Assembly: GCF_900167145.1 (NCBI RefSeq) | Contig: NZ_FUWG01000003.1 | Span: forward strand, 159,348 to 223,347 | Direction: 5' to 3' | DNA: 64,000 nucleotides | From: Treponema porcinum | Lineage (GTDB): Bacteria; Spirochaetota; Spirochaetia; Treponematales; Treponemataceae | Shown here: positions 46,201 through 53,925 of the stretch, piece by piece | How the letters are laid out: each line of letters starts with the position of its first letter | Numbering within the stretch: position 1 is the first letter of the stretch | Translations under genes and position numbers: made by a program | Notes under the pieces: generated by a model | Seen by the model: only the letters and a program-made list of their open reading frames with translations | Database searches by the model: none | What the model was told of the DNA's origin: nothing

Positions 46201-48714
46201 GAAAGAAAACCACGGGCCAGCAAGGACAAAGATGGTAAAGAAAGAATCAGCGAATTCAATAGAATTGTTGGTTCTGGTGAACCTTCTGGAATTGCAAAGG
46301 AAATGTTCAATATAACTCAGATTATTCAGCAGCAGAATGAAAACCGTAATGTCTTTATGCTAACGGCGACACCATTTACAAACTCTCCATTGGAAGTTTA
46401 TTCAATGCTCGTTTATGTTGCAAGAAAAGAAATGGAAACCTGCGGCATAAAAAATCTTAATGATTTCTGTTCCCAATATGCAAAAACCCGTTTTGAGCGT
46501 GTCGTTAAGCCTAACGGCAGTGTAGAAATGGCGACTGTAATGAAAGAGTGGGGCGACCTTCACGGTTTGCAGAACATTCTTAAACAGTACATAGATAAAG
46601 TTGATGGTGAGGAAGCTGGAATAATCCGTCCTGAGAAAAAAACTCATAAAGTCAATCTTGAAGCAACTGAATTACAGAAGCAGATTTTTGATTTTGCCAT
46701 TCAAGAAGTAATGACATATAGACCAGATAAAAATTCCGGTGAAAAAGGTGCACCTGTGCTAGAAGCAATGAATATGATGAGAACAGCATGTCTTTCTCCT
46801 GCTTTACTGAAACAGGAAAAACTGGTTAATCCAACTACAAAAGAACCTTTGGATATTAAATTACCGCCTATTGAACAGATTGTTGACTGTTCGCCAAAAC
46901 TCAAACTTGTCTGTGATACAGTTGTTTCCAATTGGAAAAAACATCAGGATTGCGGACAGATTATCTATATGCCGGTGGGAACAGATGCTTATCCTTATGT
47001 AATTGATTATATGGTAAAACAGGGTGTTCCTCGTGAGGTATTTGCATCTATAGACGGTCAGGCTGCAAAAATAGGTGGGAAAAATGTAAAAATTGGAAAG
47101 GAAGATGAAACAGATGATATTCGTGCAAAAGTTGCTGATGCTTTCAATGATAAAAAAAATCCATGCAAAATTCTTATCGGTTCTTCTGCAATAAGTGAAG
47201 GAATGGATTTAAATGGGAATTCTGTTGCACTTTATAACACAATGGTGGGTTGGAATCCTTCTGAATGTATTCAAGTTGAAGGAAGAATCTGGCGGCAGGG
47301 AAATCAACAGGGACACGTTCATATTGTCTATCCACTTATTTATGATTCAATAGATTCTCTTCTTTTCCAGAAACATGATGAAAAGGAAAGTAGAATTGAC
47401 CAGTTGTTTAAATACAAAGGAAACACATTAAATGTAGCAGACCTTGACCCTGAAAAACTTAAATATGAACTCATCAAAGACCCTACTGTAAGGGCTAAAA
47501 TGAAGCTTGACGATGTTGCGGCAGTCATAAAAAATGAGCTTTTAATGCTTGATTCTCGTCTTGCAGATTATGACAGCCTTGTAGAGTCAAAAATTAAGTT
47601 TACGGAAAAACTTGCGGAAAAAGAAGCTTCAAGAAAAAGTTATGTTGATAATCATGCTAAATCTATTGCAGACGGAAATCCGAACCGCAGTGAAGAAGAG
47701 CAGAAAGCTGGACTTGAACGCTTTGATAAGTCCATAAATGATGTAAAAAAACAACTTGAAAACATCCGCAAAAAATATGCAGAAATGGGCATTGAAAACG
47801 ATTCAGACAGGGCAGAATATATAAACAAAATCAATGCAGAAAAGCACAGCAAGCAGGAAGAGTTAAACAAACTTTATGGAGAAGAAAATTTTCAAAAAGT
47901 TGTAAATAGTATTAAAAAGGAAATCACTGATGAAAAAACTCTTGAATTTGAAAATGCTCTTTTAAATCCTCTTGATAAGACAATTCAAGAAGATATGCTT
48001 CCGTTCCATGTCATAGAAAGGCAGGTAAAGGAATCTCGTTATAAGGAAGCAATGAAGAAAGCTGAAAATAACGAAATTGAACAGAATGTTTTGACGGAAC
48101 AGTTCAAGGAATATCTTTCTGAATACGAAAAAAAGTGGGGTAGTGGAGTAAGAGAAGAACTTAAAGTTCAACAAGAAGTTCACACACCTCAGACTGTTGT
48201 TCCAAAGACGGAGGCAGAAGCAGAGCTAGAACCAGTTATACAAAAAACAGAACAAAAAACAGTTTCTACAGACAGTGAAAACATAGTTTGTGTAATCAAC
48301 CATGAAATTGAAGTCTATGAAGATAAGAGACTTGAAGAAGCACAGAATCAGGGAATACTTTTTGCTGCTGATGAACCTGAAAGTGTTACAAGAGTCCTCA
48401 ATAACTCACACGTAGACTGGAAAAATCCAACCTGCGAGAACTTCTCTGAAAACCTTTATGAAGCATTCAAGTTTAACAAAAAAAACATTTCTCAGGAAGC
48501 TGTAGTAAAAACCGCTGGAAAACTCATTGCCGGTATGTCAAAAGATGAAAAAGAAAAGTTTATAAAACTTACTTCACAGATGAACATAAAAGGCAAAGAA
48601 AAAACCGGTGAATTTTTAATGAAGATTGCAAAAGGCGAGCTTAAATTAGAGCCAAACAAGAAACCGCCTGTAGTTCAGAAAAATCAGGAAGAACCTGAAT
48701 ACGATATTTTCTAA
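40285..48714 (+). CDS. DarB-like adenine methyltransferase plus SNF2 helicase polyvalent protein
   Basis: 2809 residues. In order: a small domain (about 25-65, SGFRWSSPQKLWWA) common in polyvalent proteins; a low-complexity Ser/Asn/Gly/Asp/Arg stretch (about 145-275) that overlaps another gene in a different frame; an N6-adenine DNA methyltransferase with motif I E648-P-S-S-G-I-G-R-F and motif IV N719-P-P-Y; long linkers; an SNF2-type helicase with Walker A D1807-V-G-V-G-K-T, D1964-E-A-H, L-T-A-T-P-F, and motif VI G2333-R-I-W-R-Q-G-N; a coiled-coil region; the shared C-terminal helical domain; tail E-P-E-Y-D-I-F. Phage P1 DarB has the same methylase-helicase build and protects incoming DNA from type I restriction; a similar role is likely here. 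It has its own promoter. Confidence 0.85.
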   Translation: MNTNTIFENENITIRRNVEKHGIEVMFPSRPSEFERQLLKDSGFRWSSPQKLWWARESSVTEKYIENEIERQNGLKKIKDWEEFTAETKENIEIQQADIFSPESFLAGFNQDVQKLFDNNQFVNYDVNSNSTTNLLLNVKEELTNESNETNSNQSSKSKKPDGNVGRRSSESDAEQLYDRNSSEVGRNSGSRYSRTGYGDNIREQETGRDNAAPSSDNSSVSDGQVSRTSESDVSKTGDGLRIQNLHEGEVGSELSEHHGSNEQSGYGNERRDGLSSEEYKKQLIIKFRKLVNHLAYTDSDERFDFLSDRRKPGEPTVADHFAYYIDKFINGERLVKLDTLGNNEDVNIRNLFSHFDDIKNILEIDVRYGSVAGFLEDRELPLESFENEDDYYAQPIAADIIADVLKDFEKECHIQNNLEWQVNVRHCDIEPTERILRKLYEKFPSDEAFERSKLLSIAFGSTSYEKGTLPNLEERQSKGELGFNKVDGKNPGVQWKVTEEELNSVFGLFDENINYHTVLDRDWAALNGLSKEEVSNILEWDYNSTHNHKLVSENNYKEKHSKTLSKSESRDVRKEVKELLATHSDEEIKTNPEWLNLLTMYEGGGGLKEQDSTSAEALNAFYTPRNVVDAVWKLADTYAPNAKTVLEPSSGIGRFAENRPNNQFTLRELDETSARIAKLLHPEANVIQGAFQAQFYDSEGVVRNKNYEMPKYDLVIGNPPYGEYTGEWKGKGEGKEFNRYEEYFIAKGLDSLKDKNSLMAFVVPSGFLNSSNDKIKKLIAEKGELIDAYRLPEGTFPTTKVGTDIILMRNWEQRKIDIEELNKTAPEPFKKNPEEELTKAKENMARVLSNNDYFEFHTDKVLGEIKTRTNRFGKEEQYVAVHEGLTVQDELNKLNKLNGFMLNEKVLSNLNENVAEINKPAQEQKDIQPKEKSFIEKALEKYMNPEKDISTDANVRNFLDIKGDFEVKDFTTWNDRTWRATSGKWDWQPHFDVDTKQVLITTEVENEKTDERDTKLYAVLYPDGSVKKLYNEYSDEYAALKLSKAKQQRLDDIIDHFKINWQPVMDGYLGMKDNKAYFATLQKNVSLEISEARYSSWRDNLKVFSSKELKEIKTRNPFNVILADNNYSESDYDTSNRREEDYSEIPIFAKLQTLFPENGIVNLSNIDDDNALAHLAGDEVEIPEEKNFSKDFGGWGGTDSDERWEKYLEYGRKRDEKIKERWDVALNEVVKASGCTTKEEYFAKAKNIIEERHNNKMAMLEEKTKIKQQEEDADIILNEVLKNPLVPGTKEYSVAGYAILYSQNKDDHEAVDVLIDGNKCLTLNKNANLVTTYNNYFVTSNFIKNVSDLWENIPSVRNVEVEDVKLSLNKLLEGKHFSQKSIEEGSAVSNAVLHMEKDLNETVLKTAQASYSIKKSGTIQKVFAEKSNYPLFEFDNKTNILKFYQNSYEKGFGFISGAEDVFKKSFERLSVIKDITINGSRYIDVDGNTIEAPAKSERYTPVKEKIMDNAEFANTYGKNWNKEERAFWAATDYKGYVDLSKLTQEERKILETSPNYCIDPYIAADGTLVGGNKYIHKELYASGNIYKKLDLIEKLHNKSDMAERVYQKNKAILEAALPVPLKLDELELSVNSPFIRNFKLSGEAITERFIKWATGYDLEDSQNNREQISDFSSAGISREDIPPTITWEDVTNYIDGIALPAIRDDSLDEKEKSQIRNRKINDRQETAEKLFTRYIKTVLTEEEGKSLSDAYNRQFNGSREPDYAKLPLFIDGMNLYRKGSHFRLYEQQIKGISFLCNKGNGILAYDVGVGKTAAGIVATVQQIQSGRSKRPLVIVPKSVIGKWESDIHELFPNIPVNNLENFSRSSTGAFYNKANHGLNIPAGSITLTTKEALNNIHWNKTTVDKYLFNDYADLLGLTEKLHSDNPKVRAEAREKIYEEVSGNVRDEDYVEWINTGFDHVTVDEAHAYKKLERKPRASKDKDGKERISEFNRIVGSGEPSGIAKEMFNITQIIQQQNENRNVFMLTATPFTNSPLEVYSMLVYVARKEMETCGIKNLNDFCSQYAKTRFERVVKPNGSVEMATVMKEWGDLHGLQNILKQYIDKVDGEEAGIIRPEKKTHKVNLEATELQKQIFDFAIQEVMTYRPDKNSGEKGAPVLEAMNMMRTACLSPALLKQEKLVNPTTKEPLDIKLPPIEQIVDCSPKLKLVCDTVVSNWKKHQDCGQIIYMPVGTDAYPYVIDYMVKQGVPREVFASIDGQAAKIGGKNVKIGKEDETDDIRAKVADAFNDKKNPCKILIGSSAISEGMDLNGNSVALYNTMVGWNPSECIQVEGRIWRQGNQQGHVHIVYPLIYDSIDSLLFQKHDEKESRIDQLFKYKGNTLNVADLDPEKLKYELIKDPTVRAKMKLDDVAAVIKNELLMLDSRLADYDSLVESKIKFTEKLAEKEASRKSYVDNHAKSIADGNPNRSEEEQKAGLERFDKSINDVKKQLENIRKKYAEMGIENDSDRAEYINKINAEKHSKQEELNKLYGEENFQKVVNSIKKEITDEKTLEFENALLNPLDKTIQEDMLPFHVIERQVKESRYKEAMKKAENNEIEQNVLTEQFKEYLSEYEKKWGSGVREELKVQQEVHTPQTVVPKTEAEAELEPVIQKTEQKTVSTDSENIVCVINHEIEVYEDKRLEEAQNQGILFAADEPESVTRVLNNSHVDWKNPTCENFSENLYEAFKFNKKNISQEAVVKTAGKLIAGMSKDEKEKFIKLTSQMNIKGKEKTGEFLMKIAKGELKLEPNKKPPVVQKNQEEPEYDIF
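40718..41110 (+). CDS. Overprinted gene nested in the methylase-helicase gene (130 aa)
   Basis: A complete frame inside the 2809-residue gene, in the +1 frame relative to it. A perfect Shine-Dalgarno AAAGGAGG (40701-40708) ends 9 bases before the ATG. The product looks globular: V-P-K-W-E-E-I-L-E-A, then M-L-H-L-H-Q-T-T-V-P-F-P, F-P-E-L-L-N-Q-M, A-M-D-Y-A-Y-K-I-C-M and K-W-A-V-S-Y-P, with amphipathic helices. The giant protein in the same stretch is low-complexity and disordered, so the DNA appears constrained by this frame. It is Met-rich (about 13%), partly because of GATGGA-type codons in the other frame. Function unknown; one possibility is a small partner of the helicase. The alternative is a chance open frame, but start signal, length and composition argue against that. 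Confidence 0.65.
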   Translation: MKAMKPIAIRAVKVKSLMGMSDEEVQKAMLNNSMTGTVPKWEEILEADTAELDTETIFESKRPDGIMLHLHQTTVPFPMDKFPELLNQMSAKQAMDYAYKICMREKWAVSYPNIMAVMNNLDMEMSGEMD

Positions 48715-48728
48715 AAAGGAGTTATGAA

Positions 48729-49802
48729 ATGCTAACATTAGATATAAATAAAAACAATTATTCAATTAAAGGGTCAGCAGACGGAGCAAAAAAATTAAAA
48801 GCTGCCTTAATGGAAATGAACGAAACTCTTTTGGAATTGTACGAGAAAAATGAAAAAAGAGAAAAAATGGGATTAAAGCCGCTTCCTATGTCTTTTTCAA
48901 TAAAAGATGAATTCGGAGTTGATTTAATTAAAGTCGGTGAAACTGCATCTTTAGATGAAATAAGAAAGGAAAAATTAAAATGGCAGGAAAATGTTCCGTA
49001 TTCAATCAAAGAAAATGAGACTTTACAAGCATTAAACGAGATTGGAAACTCTACAAAAACTCAATATGAGTTTAATGAAGAATTAAGGGCAAAACTTAAC
49101 AAAAACATTTTTGTCAAAGATGCAAATCTTACTCCCGGCGAAACTGCAATTCTGGATTATTTTGGAAACTCAAAAGGTCTTGTTTGCTCTATAAATTTTA
49201 AGGACGACATTTCCAGAAATCTGATTAAGCAGCTTATTGATAATGAAAGCCCTGAAACCAATGAGCCGCCAAAATCATTTCCGCACCTGTTTGATAACAT
49301 TTTGAACGTAAACAAAGTATTCAAGAATAATCCTAATCGTAAGGAATACATTGAACAGGCAAGAACTTATATCAACATAAGCTATAAGCATTTAATTCCT
49401 AAAAAATATCTTGGCATTTTCTCTGAACGCTATGGTCTTGAAAAACTTATTCAGGCAGCAGAAATCAAAAATGAATTCAAACAGCCTGAGACAAATCAGA
49501 AAGAGTTCTTAAACAAAGTATCTTTTACTATGAATGAAGAAATTAAGAATCTCAACATGGGAATGAATGATTCTGCCGTTTTAATCGCTACAAAAAATAT
49601 GATGAAAAAACTTAATCAGGAACAAAGAGAAAAGTTTATAAACATCATAAAGGAAAAGAACGTTGCTTCTATTGATAAAGGTCTTTCGTTCCTTTCTAAA
49701 CTGGCTGAAGGACAAAACAAGGAAGATAAATCTAAATCAACAAAACCAAGTGTAAAAAAGTCAGGAAACATTGAAAAAGACGATGACAGATTGGAGGTAT
49801 AA
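48729..49802 (+). CDS. Unknown cluster protein with shared C-terminal domain (357 aa)
   Basis: Not recognised in its first 250 residues: an N-terminal helical domain (about 20-110), then a mixed region with L-T-P-G-E-T-A-I-L-D-Y-F-G-N-S-K-G. From about residue 255 it carries the helical C-terminal domain also found on the giants: an alanine-containing helix (S-A-V-L-I-A-T-K-N-M-M), then L-N-Q-E-Q-R-E-K-F, then a final helix. It ends in a Lys/Ser-rich stretch and the tail E-K-D-D-D-R-L-E-V. AAGGAG is 9 bases before the ATG; the next gene starts 2 bases after its stop. I infer a secreted cluster protein delivered by the same signal. Confidence 0.6.
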   Translation: MLTLDINKNNYSIKGSADGAKKLKAALMEMNETLLELYEKNEKREKMGLKPLPMSFSIKDEFGVDLIKVGETASLDEIRKEKLKWQENVPYSIKENETLQALNEIGNSTKTQYEFNEELRAKLNKNIFVKDANLTPGETAILDYFGNSKGLVCSINFKDDISRNLIKQLIDNESPETNEPPKSFPHLFDNILNVNKVFKNNPNRKEYIEQARTYINISYKHLIPKKYLGIFSERYGLEKLIQAAEIKNEFKQPETNQKEFLNKVSFTMNEEIKNLNMGMNDSAVLIATKNMMKKLNQEQREKFINIIKEKNVASIDKGLSFLSKLAEGQNKEDKSKSTKPSVKKSGNIEKDDDRLEV

Positions 49803-49804
49803 TA

Positions 49805-50623
49805 ATGAATGCAATAGAAGAATTTTCATATTACAAGTGGCTTGAAGACTTAATAAGAAATAGAAAGAAATCAGAGCTTTATTTAACGCACATAAATAAA
49901 GATGAAAAAGATATTGAAATCATGCTTTTAGCAGAGCAAATTATAAAGAAAAATCCAAAAGTTCTTGATGACATTATTGCAGGGACTGTAGACGCAACTC
50001 AAAACAGAAATATAAGCCAGAAAGATGTGCTTGATTTTCTCAGTAAAACAGAAAAGGGAACAATCGTTACTTGGAAAGACAAAGACGGAAACGAATACCT
50101 TTTTGTAAATGCAGGTAAAGGTTCTTTCAATAAAAAAAGGATTCTTATTCTGGGAGAAGATTTTAAGGTTGATGACCTTAATACTCTTAAAAAGGCACTC
50201 GCAAGGCAGGTTCTTCTTAAAGACATAAAGAAAGTCTATGAAGATATAGCAAGAAAGCACCAGACCGAAAAAAGAAACAAAACATACCTTAAAGATATGT
50301 TCACATACCTTAAAGATATGTTCTCTGAAAAAAACAAGATTAAAAACACAGCTTCAAACTTCAAAAAAAACTTTAAGAAGATTGTAAAGGAATATAACGG
50401 TATTTCTTCTATGGCAACAGTAGGTCTTATGGTAAAGACAATGAGCAGTACTGAAAAGAAAAAACTCACTGAATCTTTTACTGCTATGGGAATTAAAGGC
50501 AAAAACGCTCTTGAAACAACTTTTAACGCATGGAGAAACGAAGCCATAAATGAAATGCAGAATAAGTCTAAGAAGCCAAAGATAAGACATTCTATGTCTC
50601 AAGAACACGAAATGGGAATGTAA
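49805..50623 (+). CDS. Unknown cluster protein with shared C-terminal domain (272 aa)
   Basis: Function unknown. The first 160 residues are mixed, with a beta-rich piece at about 75-115 (K-G-T-I-V-T-W-K-D-K-D-G-N-E-Y-L-F-V-N-A). A tandem 21-base duplication at 50282-50323 duplicates T-Y-L-K-D-M-F. The C-terminal 100 residues are the shared helical domain: N-F-K-K-N-F, the A-T-V-G-L-M-V-K-T-M helix, S-S-T-E-K-K-K-L, M-G-I-K-G-K-N and a last helix with W; then a basic run K-S-K-K-P-K-I-R-H and the tail H-E-M-G-M. The domain aligns easily by eye with the end of the methylase-helicase protein. Confidence 0.6.
   Translation: MNAIEEFSYYKWLEDLIRNRKKSELYLTHINKDEKDIEIMLLAEQIIKKNPKVLDDIIAGTVDATQNRNISQKDVLDFLSKTEKGTIVTWKDKDGNEYLFVNAGKGSFNKKRILILGEDFKVDDLNTLKKALARQVLLKDIKKVYEDIARKHQTEKRNKTYLKDMFTYLKDMFSEKNKIKNTASNFKKNFKKIVKEYNGISSMATVGLMVKTMSSTEKKKLTESFTAMGIKGKNALETTFNAWRNEAINEMQNKSKKPKIRHSMSQEHEMGM
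50282..50323 (+). repeat. Tandem 21-bp duplication inside the 272-aa gene
   Basis: Two perfect copies (50282-50302 and 50303-50323) with core TACCTTAAAGATATG add seven residues, T-Y-L-K-D-M-F, in frame. A recent slippage event is likely. Confidence 0.9.
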
Positions 50624-50624
50624 T

Positions 50625-51695
50625 ATGAACGAATTATATTTGAATGGCATTCCAAATGTAAAACAAGATAGTCTCTGGACTCCTTTTGAAAGTTATGTTC
50701 CAAGAAACATTTTTGATGTTGTAGGAAAAAAAAGCGAACTTGCCGTAAATCAAACACCAGCAAACTGGATAAACACCTCTAAACTTATCAGTATTTATAA
50801 TGATCCACGTTTTGAAACTGCAAGGTATTTTATTATTAAAGACAATAAAATTACTGCACATATTTCCATTACAAACGAAATACCAAACTCAACAAGCGTT
50901 TATCCTCATACATGGATGCTGAACAGACTGCGACTACAGCTTGAAAAAGATAATTCATATTTGCTTTTTCAGCATAATCATCCGTCCGGCTATCCTTATC
51001 CGAGCGAAAACGATATAAATGTAACAAAATATCTGAACGGTTACTTCATTGACAATCACGAAAAACAGCGGTTCTTAGGACATATCATAACAGGAAATAA
51101 CTGCTCATCTTTTTATGACGGAAAAAATCATAACTGGAAAGGAATCCAGAACGATAGTATTTGCAGATTAGATGAATTGCAGATAAGAACAGTCTATTCA
51201 AATCTTCCAAATGTACAGGGAAACCTTGCGCAGCTTAAATTAAATGAATATGCCAAACAAATTTGCAATAATAAAATTGATACAGATAATTATTCTGTAG
51301 GATTTTATGTAAATGCAGCTGGATTTATTACAGGAATAAGCACTTTAAATAACAGTAACTTCTGGAATAATCAACAAAAGATTATAGAAGAAATAAATGA
51401 AAACTCAAAAAAAGCCGGAGCTTCTTCTATATACATGGTTATTCCCAAAAACAATATACATCTTTTTGAACAGGTTGAAGATTTTTGTACGAGAACAAAA
51501 AAAATAGCAAATGTTTTAATGCCATCTGATGAAAGAATAATTCAGCTTGCAGAAAATAAATGCAGCAGCTCTATTTTTCATTCGGGCGAAAGCGTACCTC
51601 TAAAGGTCTTAGACAGCAGGGAAATGAGTTCGCAAATCAGAAAATTACAACAACAGAAAAAGAATAATCAGTTTGATTATGAAATTGACAGATAG
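50625..51695 (+). CDS. RadC/JAB-domain cluster protein (356 aa)
   Basis: Contains a RadC-like JAB metalloprotein domain (about residues 50-165): F-Q-H117-N-H119-P-S-G, followed by Y-P-S-E-N-D-I-N, gives the HxHPSG...SxxD metal-binding signature, and L-G-H-I-I-T-G follows as the next strand. JAB domains in mobile elements may act as peptidases or nucleic-acid enzymes; the activity of the RadC class is not settled. A second alpha/beta domain (about 220-320) begins S-V-G-F-Y-V-N-A-A-G-F-I. The C-terminus is Q-Q-Q-K-K-N-N-Q-F-D-Y-E-I-D-R, a form of the cluster tail. The start codon is one base after the previous stop. A related JAB domain is embedded in giant 2. Confidence 0.65.
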   Translation: MNELYLNGIPNVKQDSLWTPFESYVPRNIFDVVGKKSELAVNQTPANWINTSKLISIYNDPRFETARYFIIKDNKITAHISITNEIPNSTSVYPHTWMLNRLRLQLEKDNSYLLFQHNHPSGYPYPSENDINVTKYLNGYFIDNHEKQRFLGHIITGNNCSSFYDGKNHNWKGIQNDSICRLDELQIRTVYSNLPNVQGNLAQLKLNEYAKQICNNKIDTDNYSVGFYVNAAGFITGISTLNNSNFWNNQQKIIEEINENSKKAGASSIYMVIPKNNIHLFEQVEDFCTRTKKIANVLMPSDERIIQLAENKCSSSIFHSGESVPLKVLDSREMSSQIRKLQQQKKNNQFDYEIDR

Positions 51696-51706
51696 GAAAT
51701 TTTAAA

Positions 51707-53848
51707 ATGAAAGAATTGAATCAGGAACAGCACATTCAGCTTTTACAGTTTATGAGCCTTATGCAGACTTGTAAGACAGAAGAAGAACTACAGGCATTAA
51801 AAGAACAATACTTCAATATTCCTCGTTATGAATTTTTGCAGGATTATATATCAGAAAAAAGTGAAAATCAGAGTTTATCTTCCTATAAAACAAGTCTTAT
51901 TTATGAAATGGATAAATACCAGCATGATTATAAAATTGTTTATGGAGAAAACTTCCCTGCATACAAAAAAGAGACTATGCCTAACAATAAGGCTGATTAT
52001 ACCGTTATTCATCTTTTAAACGAAATAAGTGAATGTGATGATATTGAAGCGTACCAAAAACTTATGGAAGAGAAAAACAGATTCCCTAGAGTAAAGATTG
52101 AAGCTCTTTCTCATGAGTTTACAGGTATTTATTTTTCAAATGAAAATGAACTTCCTACCAATATAATTTTGAATTCTCCTGAATCCAATTTCAACGCACG
52201 AAGACAGCTCGTAGAAGCCGGTTATTCACCGTTTACACTTCCTTCTGTAGAAGATGTAAGGGAAAACGGCTTTGAATGGCTACATGAAGAAATCTCTCAT
52301 TTTAAGGAAACTCTAAATCCAAACTTTATTGAACAGGAAACACAGAGGAATCAAGAACCAGAATTCAATGAACAAGAATACGAAGAAGAGTATGACGATT
52401 TTATTGAACCGATGGATGAAAATGATGGAATGAGTGCAATGGCAGCAGAAGCAGATTACAATGGTTCTCTTATTGAAAATGAAGATATTGATGAAGTGCA
52501 GCATCAGATTGATATAGATAACGGACTTATTGACGAAAACGAAAACGAGATTATGTACGATGGTTCTGAAAGTGAACAAGAGGAGAATTTTGAAGAGTAT
52601 ATTCATTCAGAAAAATTCATTTCAAAAATTCTTGATACTCCAACAAATTCAATGAAAGTTAATAAATCTCTCAATACTGAGTTTAGTAATAATGATATTC
52701 CTGTAGAAAATAATGAAGTTGAACAAGAGCCTAAACCGGAAAATGAATCTCAAAATTATGAAAATAATAATTCCAATGTCTCTGCTCCAAAACCAAAAAA
52801 TAAACAAGAACTACATCAGTTCTTCATAAATAATCCTTATACTTCAGGAACTCCAGTACCTACTATTGCAATGAGAAATGAACAGACCGGTCATTCTACT
52901 TTTATAGAAGGTTATGAATTTGCCCGCCTTGAAGATATAGGAAAACCAAATCCAGCGTTTAGGGATGAAAATGGAAAACAAATAAAACCTGATGGTCAGA
53001 CTGTAGTTCTAACAAAACCGGCTTTTAAGGAAGTAATAGACGAAGAAACTGGAGAAAAGAAACTTGTTCCAGATGATAAAAATAGAAAGTTTATAAGAAT
53101 TTCTCGTGACCTTTATGAACAGGCAATAAAGAACTCTGAAATAATTGCGAAAAGAAATCCAAAAACTGAACAGGAAAAACAAAAAATGTTAGATGATTAT
53201 CTTGAAGCTGCTCATCTTGATGAAAAAAAACAACTTGCAAATACAGCATCTAACTTTTGGCATAATTATAAGGCAGGAGTAATGACTATTGCAAATAATA
53301 AACAAGAAGCTATGGCTTTTGCAAAAAGACTTGTAATTGAAATGATTCCATCAGAAAGAGAAAAGTTTGCAGCTATGGTTAGAAAGTATGAAAAACTTAG
53401 AGGAACAGACGGTAAGCACCTTTCTTATGATCAGCGAATTATTGATTTTTATGATAACATGGGACTTAAAATTACAAACAATTCAATTTGGAGAGACCAT
53501 GTTGATGAAAAATACAATACTCTTGATGCAATCAAACAGAATACAGAAGTCTTTGATAAAGAAGGTCAGCCTTTAGATAAGTCCTGCCGCATGAAAATTG
53601 GTGATACAATAAAAATGTCTGTAACAGTAGACAGTGCATTGAGCAACAAAAAAATCAAGCTTCCAATACAGGAATACCGCCTTGTTGCACACTCAAAAGA
53701 TAACAATTCTGTTGCATTGATTTCAGCAGACGGAAAGCAAAAAATCATAAAGAACAGAGAAGATTTTATTAAAGAAGTCCAGAAAGTTGAAAAGAAACTG
53801 ATGAAAAAACAGCAAAGAGAAGACAGATATGAATCAATTTCCATGTAA
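51707..53848 (+). CDS. Polyvalent-type cluster protein (713 aa)
   Basis: The last gene of the cluster. The N-terminal third is helical (about 1-200). Residues about 200-360 are acidic, Asn/Glu-rich and disordered. From about 370 a compact domain follows (NNPYTSGTPVPTIAMRNEQ...F-A-R-L-E-D-I-G). The shared helical domain is internal here (about 505-565: N-T-A-S-N-F-W-H-N-Y, A-M-A-F-A-K-R-L-V, I-P-S-E-R-E-K-F), followed by a beta-rich module ending about residue 690. The very end is Lys/Arg-rich with K-K-Q-Q-R-E-D-R-Y-E-S-I-S-M, a clear version of the cluster tail. Specific function is not known. Confidence 0.6.
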   Translation: MKELNQEQHIQLLQFMSLMQTCKTEEELQALKEQYFNIPRYEFLQDYISEKSENQSLSSYKTSLIYEMDKYQHDYKIVYGENFPAYKKETMPNNKADYTVIHLLNEISECDDIEAYQKLMEEKNRFPRVKIEALSHEFTGIYFSNENELPTNIILNSPESNFNARRQLVEAGYSPFTLPSVEDVRENGFEWLHEEISHFKETLNPNFIEQETQRNQEPEFNEQEYEEEYDDFIEPMDENDGMSAMAAEADYNGSLIENEDIDEVQHQIDIDNGLIDENENEIMYDGSESEQEENFEEYIHSEKFISKILDTPTNSMKVNKSLNTEFSNNDIPVENNEVEQEPKPENESQNYENNNSNVSAPKPKNKQELHQFFINNPYTSGTPVPTIAMRNEQTGHSTFIEGYEFARLEDIGKPNPAFRDENGKQIKPDGQTVVLTKPAFKEVIDEETGEKKLVPDDKNRKFIRISRDLYEQAIKNSEIIAKRNPKTEQEKQKMLDDYLEAAHLDEKKQLANTASNFWHNYKAGVMTIANNKQEAMAFAKRLVIEMIPSEREKFAAMVRKYEKLRGTDGKHLSYDQRIIDFYDNMGLKITNNSIWRDHVDEKYNTLDAIKQNTEVFDKEGQPLDKSCRMKIGDTIKMSVTVDSALSNKKIKLPIQEYRLVAHSKDNNSVALISADGKQKIIKNREDFIKEVQKVEKKLMKKQQREDRYESISM

Positions 53849-53855
53849 CTTCTAG

Positions 53856-53877
53856 GTTGTATTTAGGTTTATATAAT
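53856..53877 (+). promoter_or_regulatory. GTTGTATTTAG box with TATAAT
   Basis: GTTGTATTTAG (53856-53866) followed by TATAAT (53872-53877), another copy of the recurring box. It could start transcription toward the lipoprotein at 54026, or toward the long inverted repeat at 53926. Confidence 0.5.
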
Positions 53878-53925
53878 GTAGTTTACATTTTATATTGTAT
53901 ATGTTAGTATTATATAAACAAAGGC

